A stretch of 64,000 nt of DNA from Prostheceraeus crozeri (lineage: Eukaryota; Platyhelminthes; Polycladida; Euryleptidae), in NCBI GenBank assembly GCA_907163375.1, contig CAJQUW010007854.1, forward strand, positions 113,890 to 177,889. The letters run 5' to 3'. Positions 57,438 to 64,000 of the stretch are shown here, in pieces (position 1 is the stretch's first letter; each line of letters opens with the position of its first letter). Position numbers and translations under genes: made by a program. The notes beneath the pieces were generated by a model that saw only the letters and a list, made by a program, of their open reading frames with translations, was not told where the DNA came from and searched no databases.

Positions 57438-60400
57438 AAATGGTAAGTTGAAAATTTCTTCACTCATCTCCGTCAAACGTGTGGCTAATAGCATCTGCCT
57501 CAATTTCAGGCATCAACTTCATCACCAACGCCCTCCCTTCTCGAGGAAAGTTTAGAGTTGTTGAGTCAAGGTAGGTTGTAACAATACACTGAGACTTGAA
57601 CAGAGATGATAGAATGATTTCTCTTTCAGGTGATGTGAGTTCCAACTCAGGACTCTCGCGGCAAGGCAACGAGTGGGAATGTGCCGACTGCGGACATATG
57701 TTTACAAGGAAGCACAGTCTCCTTCGACACATCAAACAACGTGTGTGTCAACGCAAAGCGGCGTCAATCTCCGGAGGTGAAGTTGATTCTGACGATGACA
57801 TCTCCTTTCCTTGCGATTTGTGCCCTCTTTCTTTTGATAGTCACTTTCAGCGATCTTCGCACAGACTTCAACACACGCATGCAAATGATCACTACACCAA
57901 CGGTACCTCTACGATCTCCCTCATTAATGTTTCACATAATAATTTAGTACGCGACTACTGCATGGAGTCCAATATTCAAATAGTAGATTTTCCTGAGTGG
58001 CTCCTTCAAAATTCTAACATTATCGAAGCGCTCTTCAACAATTTAGACAATTTTAGAATGAAGGCGCTCATCTACCTTAAACTAAAATATATTAAGATAG
58101 ATTTTCAAACGGGTCAAGTGACGGAGAGAATACAGTTTCATGTTCCTTCCTCTTCCGCAACCGAAGTTGTAGACTGCGAGTCTTGGCTAAATTTTCACAT
58201 TCAATGTTTAAAATCAAATGTAGATAAATTCAATCAACGCGACAGCGCTCTCATTTTTGATGGTGTGGACTCAGCCATATTCAAAATTTCCCTATTAGAA
58301 AGTCATGCAGCTCGAGGCACATTTAGACTACCAAAAACGTTGTATAATAAGAAAGCTGTCATCAATGTCGATTGTAAATCACAGTGTTTCAAATATGCAG
58401 TCCTATCCATCCTTCACTATAATGATATCAACGCGCACCGAGATCGCACCTATAGCTATAGACAGTGGGTGGATGAACTAGACTTTGAAGGTTGTGATAG
58501 TAACAACATGAAAATCAAAGATGTAGAAACGTTCGCAAAAACATAATAAGATTAAAATTGTCGTTCACGTGTGGGAGAAGGGGTTGAAGGGTTCCCGCTA
58601 TAATTCACGTTCAACTTGTTATGAACGTGTAGTCAACCTCTTATTAGTAAAACAAGATGATAGCGAGGAATGGCACTACTGTGGTATTCCCAAAATCTCT
58701 CGCTTGTACACTCACTTGGGGCACTCTAAAAGAGGTGAACATTTTGTAAGCGACCGCTGCATCCGCTCCTTTTGGAGTAAAGATAAATTTGAAACTCACT
58801 ATGAATGGTGCAAGCGAGGTAAATTACAAATGGAACGCATGCCAAAAGATAAAATATTTTCACATAGGGATAATGGTGACGAATTAAGTCCCCTGCGTGT
58901 CATTTACGCAGACATAGAATGCTACATTGATGATATCATCCACAAGCCAGCAGCCATATCCTGCTATGAAGTATGGCATGACCACTTTAGGAATAGACAA
59001 AACAAAATGCATACTTGGCAAGGTGAAGATTGCATTTCAAAATTTCTAGAATTTCTCGATAAAGCTGCTAAATTTCAACAATCATATGATTCCCAATTGC
59101 AGCGTAAGTCACTACATATGTCAGATGAAGACAAACAAAAATTTGAAAGTTGCACATCGTGCCCTAAATGTCATAAAACGTTTGATGACGATAAAATTAA
59201 GAAAGTGCGTGATCATGATCACATCACTGGTAAATTTAGAAACGCACTCTGCTCCAAATGTAACTTTTCACTTAGGTTGAGACGTCGTGTACTACCCGTC
59301 ATTTTTCATAACTTTAAGGGCTATGACAGTCATATGCTCATAAAAGGAGGGTTGAGCCAGATGAAATCGTGGCAGTTTAATGTAATAGCGCAAACGAGAG
59401 AAAAATTCATGGCAATGACAGCAAAAGTACCAGTAGATAAAACTAAAGAAAATCAGACAGTCTTCTTCGAAATAAAATTTTTAGATTCATTCCAATTCAT
59501 GTCAGCGTCACTAGCTTCTCTCGTTCGTAATCTCAAGTTTCTTCCCCATAGTCAAACTTTGAAGAAACACTATCCAAACTTAACGGATGAAATAATCACT
59601 CGCAAAGGAGTCTTTCCTTATGCGTATTTTAGCTCAATGTCTAAACTAAATGAAACAACCCTTCCTTCCATTGACAAATTCCAAAACGATTTGACGGGTC
59701 AAGATTGTCCAGTAGAAGATTATGAACATGCTCAAGAGGCATGGTTAAAATTTGATTGTAAAACGTTTGGCGATTATATGATCGCTTACTTAGAATTAGA
59801 TGTCATTTTGCTGGCTGATGTCTTTCAGGAATTTCGACGAGTGGCATTAGAAGAAGACAAATTAGATCCTGTCCACTTTGTCAGTCTACCAGCCATGTCC
59901 TTTAAATCAGCCTTTAAAATGACTGGTGAGACCATTCATCTCTTACAAGACCCGGAGATGTATAATATATTTGAGCGCGGAATACGCGGTGGTCTCACAT
60001 TTGTAAATAAACATCATATAAAATCTGAAACAGTAGGTGATGATCATATCCACCTAAAGTACTATGACCAAAATAATTTATATGGCAGTTCACTGTCTAA
60101 ACCACTACCTCATTCCGAGTTTAGTTGGTTAAATCAAGATGAGCTTGAGTATTACTCCAACCCTTCAAACATACTGAAGATTCCAGATGGAGGTGATTGG
60201 GGATATTATTTTGAAGTGGATTTCATTTATCCAAATAGCATTAAAAATAAAACTGCTGATTTCCCACTCGCACCTGAATCTGGCGAAGTGACTGAAGATA
60301 TGTTTTCACCATTCATATCACAATTTCATAATAACTTAACAGAGTGTGGACAGCCAAGGTACAAACTATGCCGCAAACTTTTACTCACCCAATATGATAA

Positions 60401-61415
60401 GAAAAATTATCTCGTACACTTCTGCATATTAAAATTCTATTTAGAAATGGGCATGCTTCTAAAGTCAGTTCACCGCATTATCAAATTTAGACAGAAAGCC
60501 TTCCTCAAACCCTACATAGATAGTAACAGTCAAAAACGTGCACTCGCCCAAAATAATTTTGAAAAGGATTTTTATAAATAGAAGAATAACAGTCTTTTCG
60601 GAAAGACCATGGAGGATGTTAGAAAAAGTATGAACTACAAACTAGTCGTTGATGAACAAAAATATCACAAATTGACCTCATCACCTCTTTTCATTGATAG
60701 AGACATCATCGATGAGGATCTTGTAGGTGTTAAAATGATAAAATCAGAAGTTGAGTTGTGCAAACCCATCTATATTATGCAAGCCGTTTTAGATTATTCC
60801 AAGCTTGAAATGTATCAACTCTTCTACAAAATATTAAAACCATGCCCTCTCGTAAAAAAGGTTCGCTTGCTGGGTGGTGATACAGATAGTTTCTTTTTAG
60901 GAATTACCACTCAAAAAGATTTAAATTTTAATGAAGTAGGCAAGTCATTAGAAAAATATTTCGACACATCTAACTACAATCCCACTCATCCACTCTATTC
61001 CATACAGAATAAAGCCAAACTTTGTTGTTTTAAGGATGAAACAGCAGGAAAGGAAATAGATGAAATGATTCTCCTCCGTCCTAAAATGTATTCCATGAAA
61101 TAAAAAGAATGTGCAGATAGTATTAAGCGTGCTAAAGGTATATCAAAATCCATTGTTCACAAAATGAAACATCGGTCCAATAAGAAGGCCTATAAAAATA
61201 AAACTATAACGTTTGTCAATATGACAATCTTAAAATCTCAAGTTCATACTGTGAAAACGTACACGTTCAAGAAACGAGCGCTTTCAGCATGGGAGGATAA
61301 GAGGTGTTGGATAGGACATAACACATCTCTTCCACATGGACATCCTGACACAAACATACCTCGATCCAAAAGAATAAAACTCATTCTACCACATTCAGGA
61401 GATGTATTCATATAA
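57438..61415 (+). CDS. POLB: Spliced DNA polymerase B of element 3 (fossil)
   Basis: Same lineage as the PolB of element 2. Two short 5' introns have GTAAGT/GTAGGT donors (57442, about 57570) and TTTCAG acceptors. C2H2 fingers: WECADCGHMFTRKHSLLRH and FPCDLCPLSFDSHFQRSSH. Then the N-terminal module; YADIECYI (Exo I); CPKCHKTFDDD with VRDHDHITGKFRNALCSKCN (endonuclease-VII-like); HNFKGYDSH (Exo II); YLELDVILLADVF (Exo III); YDQNNLYGSSLS (motif A); SLFGKTMEDVRK (motif B); GGDTDSFFLG (motif C); and the tail KRALSAWEDKRCW. About three breaks, otherwise open over 3.8 kb, so better preserved than in element 2. Confidence 0.87.
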
Positions 61416-61594
61416 TCAACTTTAACTCAGTATTTTGATGTTGCTTTTTGTAGATATACATGGTTGTTTTATGTATCGCATGAGATCGTTTCTTCCTTGT
61501 GAATATATGCCTACAGTCAGCCCATTCCCCCTTTATCTGTGAAAAGACTTTTTCATACACATATTTTTATTTCAATAAACATATCACAATGACT

Positions 61595-63124
61595 TCACTT
61601 TGTTTTCCGAAACACTAAAGTTACGAGGGATTTAGTATCTTTCACATGGATGCACTCTTGTAAACCATTGGTAATTTTGATAGTAATAGAGGGTATAGTT
61701 TGTTTGACGACGGGATGATAGAAAATAGATTGAAACATCTTCTCGACTATTCCATATGAAGCGTCTTTATCATGAATGAAATCACGTAAAATGTATTCTT
61801 TTTTCTCACCAACAGAAATAGGAAGAATCAAATCACTTTGAATGTAAAGGTGCTGTTCATGTTTATCAAGTGTCATTGGTGTTTTTATACCAATCGTATG
61901 CGCAGCAGTAAACACAGTTTGTAGCATTGAAAAACCAAAGAGTTTTTTCAAATTTTTGCTCAATTGACATTGAATGTCATCACCCAGTTTCAGAACAACG
62001 CGTTGATTTTCAATTGAAAACGAAATGTGGTGTGTCTTTACATCATATTTACTTTTCATCACATGCTTCAACTTCTGTTGTATATAAGGATTTACTACAT
62101 GAATGAAGCTTTCAACTGTATGATATAGACGCGGCATTATATTGATAGCAACTTTAGATTCTTCATAAGACTGGCAAATTTTCTTGATGCGATCACCATA
62201 GATGTCCACCCACCATTCATCATTAACTGAATCAGCTTTAGTGTGATATTCATGAGAAGCATACACCACACCGCTTCCAATAATAGGTGTATAATGTCTT
62301 ACAAAATGACGCAAGGTTGGAGAGAAATAAACTGTAAGTTTGTCATTATATTTCTGAATAACCAACATATTTTTGTCCGCCATAATTTTCTCTCTATACT
62401 TCTTACCCACAGTCTCATTCCATCGTTTTACTAACTCAATAAGTGATAAAGGTTGAACACCACGCTTTTTCAAAATGATGCGTTCTTCGCATTCTACAAC
62501 ATCTTCATCAAATATTTTAAATCTATAATGAAATTGGTTGATTCGATTTGAATAAACTTTTTTAACATTTGCAGTAGCAATTGACGTTAGATGTAGTCCA
62601 TGACCAAAACCGAGATGTGGATAGAATTCATTATCCAACCTCAGTGTAAGACCTTTAGTAAAAGAATGAAAGCGAAGGAACTGTCTCCCACTCCAATGAT
62701 AGATAGTAAACTCATAAGCTTTCTGATTTTTATTCTTCATGATGGAAGTATTACCACTATTGAACGCCTTAATAATTTTCTCATTCCCAAATGGTTCATA
62801 ATAATCTGATTTTATCTGAATCCATTCATAGTTCCACTTTCCATCTGATGTTAAATTGTATGGGAACTGGAATGCATTATTCATCGTTATTCCATCATGG
62901 GTGCGAGGAGTCAATATCATTTCTTCCAAATCATTCACATTCTGAATATTGCTATCATAGCAAATACTAGAAACGCCAACCTCCCATTCACCTTCTAAAT
63001 GCAGTGGGCGATTTAATTCTACTCGATAGTCTGATGGTTTATTTTTGGGGAATTTATTCATAGAAGCATTACTGGGCAAGTAGATTAGAAACGAGTCCTT
63101 ATTTTCACTTTCCATATTATTCAC
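61595..63124 (-). CDS. Capsid-associated protein 1 of element 3 (F54H12.2-like)
   Basis: 509 residues, frame open. The N terminus reads KDSFLIYLPSNASMNKFPKN, then PSDYRVELNRPLHLEGEWEV, with GVSSICY. The C-terminal domain has KKLFGFSMLQ, HLYIQSDLILPISVGEKKEY, IFYHPVV, and ITIKITNGLQ leading to VTLVFRK. This is the widespread protein type found with invertebrate Polinton-like elements, sharing the end domain with 26350-26967 of element 1 and with the next gene. Probably a virion protein (penton- or fibre-related), by association only. Convergent with PolB; AATAAA near 61572 on the plus strand. Confidence 0.6.
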   Translation of the reverse strand: MNNMESENKDSFLIYLPSNASMNKFPKNKPSDYRVELNRPLHLEGEWEVGVSSICYDSNIQNVNDLEEMILTPRTHDGITMNNAFQFPYNLTSDGKWNYEWIQIKSDYYEPFGNEKIIKAFNSGNTSIMKNKNQKAYEFTIYHWSGRQFLRFHSFTKGLTLRLDNEFYPHLGFGHGLHLTSIATANVKKVYSNRINQFHYRFKIFDEDVVECEERIILKKRGVQPLSLIELVKRWNETVGKKYREKIMADKNMLVIQKYNDKLTVYFSPTLRHFVRHYTPIIGSGVVYASHEYHTKADSVNDEWWVDIYGDRIKKICQSYEESKVAINIMPRLYHTVESFIHVVNPYIQQKLKHVMKSKYDVKTHHISFSIENQRVVLKLGDDIQCQLSKNLKKLFGFSMLQTVFTAAHTIGIKTPMTLDKHEQHLYIQSDLILPISVGEKKEYILRDFIHDKDASYGIVEKMFQSIFYHPVVKQTIPSITIKITNGLQECIHVKDTKSLVTLVFRKTK

Positions 63125-63155
63125 ATTGGAAAAAATATATTAGCATACTTTTGCA

Positions 63156-63995
63156 TTAACTCTTCATTCGGAAATGGAGTGTGATACTTGTCACAGCATC
63201 TTTATGAAAAGGAATCAACGCACCAGCATCGTCATAAATTGCAATATCAATTTGTGGGATGTAGTTTGATTTCAGCTTTGTATAATGCACTTTCTTGAAA
63301 GTATGCTCAGATAAAATACTGCAGCTTTTTGGCTGGTATGGTATCATTGCTAGCAATGGAGCTTCAACATCTCCCACACGTACATCTTCACCAATATTGG
63401 AATATATCTGAAAATAGTTAATACGACGCGATAGCGACATGCCTGCGCTAGCTTTGGTTACAGTACCACTTTTAAAGATATTTTGATCAAAACCCAAAAT
63501 GTCCATTAGAGATTTATCCATAATTAGTTCAATACCTTTTCCACTTATAGTGAGAGACAAAGTACCTTCTTTTTCAGAAAATGAAATATGTTGCTCATTA
63601 ATCACTTCATTTAAATAATCTACAACCAATTTAACCGAAGTAATAATGCGAGGCATCAACACTCTTGTTTCATGTAAGATACCACCTAAAGGCTCTACAC
63701 ACTTTCTGTATAAAGATACGCTCCATTCTGTATCAAATTGATTTGGCCTTTCACATGGTAAATGTTGCATATCAAATTTTCCATGAACAGCTGCAGAATG
63801 ATGTCGTAAGAACTGATGAAAATCTTTTGAACAAACTAATACTAGATTATCATCATTTAATTTACTTATTGCAATATGATTAGATGATTTGATATAAGTC
63901 AATGTTGCCACTTGTTTACCATCAACTCGAAGGAGATAATTAAATTTCTTCAATAATGTTTCAGGAGTCATGTTTGTATTTCTTGCCTTAATCAC
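63156..63995 (-). CDS. Capsid-associated protein 2 of element 3 (partial at window edge)
   Basis: At least 279 residues. ILGFDQNIF, NYFQIYSNIGEDVRVGDVEA, PLLAMIPY, FKKVHYTKL, IPQIDIAIYDDAGALIPF and a final ITLHFR give the complete F54H12.2-type end domain. It overlaps in kind with protein 1, 31 bp downstream, so the two are tandem paralogues. The first ATG lies at the edge and the true N terminus may be outside the window. Confidence 0.6.
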   Translation of the reverse strand: MIKARNTNMTPETLLKKFNYLLRVDGKQVATLTYIKSSNHIAISKLNDDNLVLVCSKDFHQFLRHHSAAVHGKFDMQHLPCERPNQFDTEWSVSLYRKCVEPLGGILHETRVLMPRIITSVKLVVDYLNEVINEQHISFSEKEGTLSLTISGKGIELIMDKSLMDILGFDQNIFKSGTVTKASAGMSLSRRINYFQIYSNIGEDVRVGDVEAPLLAMIPYQPKSCSILSEHTFKKVHYTKLKSNYIPQIDIAIYDDAGALIPFHKDAVTSITLHFRMKS

Positions 63996-64000
63996 AATCT

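Larger units (their letters stand above)
51301..64000. mobile_element. Polinton-like element 3 (left 12.7 kb, right side beyond window; fossil)
   Basis: The left end is inferred at AGTAGTAAGTAAAACTCC, sharing AGTAGTA with elements 1 and 2; GGTCTC (51295-51300) would be the target-site copy. Parts: terminal repeat region with C/G runs, TATA promoter with CTAT-loop hairpins, zinc-binding coiled-coil gene, small genes each followed by a structured 3' block, a minus-strand gene, spliced PolB, and two minus-strand F54H12.2-type genes. Same lineage as element 2 by PolB and gene order, but more divergent in sequence and less decayed. About three to five breaks are visible. The right end and integrase, if any, lie outside the window. 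Confidence 0.82.

Overview
The window is animal nuclear DNA made almost entirely of mobile elements. Evidence for an animal, probably an aquatic invertebrate: RTE/BovB-type and Penelope-like retroelements, hAT and pogo-type DNA transposons, Polinton/Maverick elements, GT-AG introns, TATA boxes and AATAAA signals. I recognise no host gene, rRNA or tRNA, and the species cannot be told from this sequence.

Layout. 1-1245: decayed RTE-type LINE. 1394-6735: a very large, nearly perfect inverted duplication (arms about 2.5 kb, spacer 336 bp). Each arm holds a 5'-truncated Penelope-like reverse transcriptase/GIY-YIG gene followed by an RTE 3' end. 7072-8183: non-autonomous pogo/Tigger-like element with TA target duplication. 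8184-10046: no gene. 10047-28563: a Polinton (element 1) with 6-bp target duplication ATTGCT. It carries PolB with an intein, integrase, adenovirus-type protease, packaging ATPase, capsid-like proteins, a PLA2-like domain and a fibre-like gene. A small hAT element sits 18 bp inside its left end. 29515-29819 plus 49664-50318: the two halves of an internally deleted hAT. It was split by a second Polinton-like element (element 2, 29820-49657, target duplication CCTCAG), which itself carries a small hAT in its left terminal repeat. 51301 to the window end: a third element (element 3), related to element 2 and cut by the window edge.

Elements 2 and 3 share a plan that differs from element 1. A zinc-binding coiled-coil gene comes first. 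Short genes with their own TATA boxes follow, then a PolB with C2H2 fingers and an endonuclease-VII-like segment whose 5' part is spliced. A block of genes lies on the other strand. All three elements begin with AGTAGTA, so they probably use the same kind of integrase, yet element 2 shows no integrase, protease or packaging ATPase. Element 2 instead has a TBP-like protein, a RING-like mini-protein, a possible exonuclease, signal-peptide proteins in tandem, and three free-standing copies of the PolB N-terminal module. All three are fossils: element 1 has only a few breaks, element 3 a few in the visible part, element 2 many.

The most unusual signal is RNA-like structure in elements 2 and 3. 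First introns contain hairpins with different paired stems but the same G-CTAT-C loop. Several transcription units end in a stem-loop very like the histone mRNA 3' hairpin. Structured blocks with TTCG loops recur in leaders and 3' regions. Element 1 instead carries many short GC-rich palindromes, some inside coding frames.
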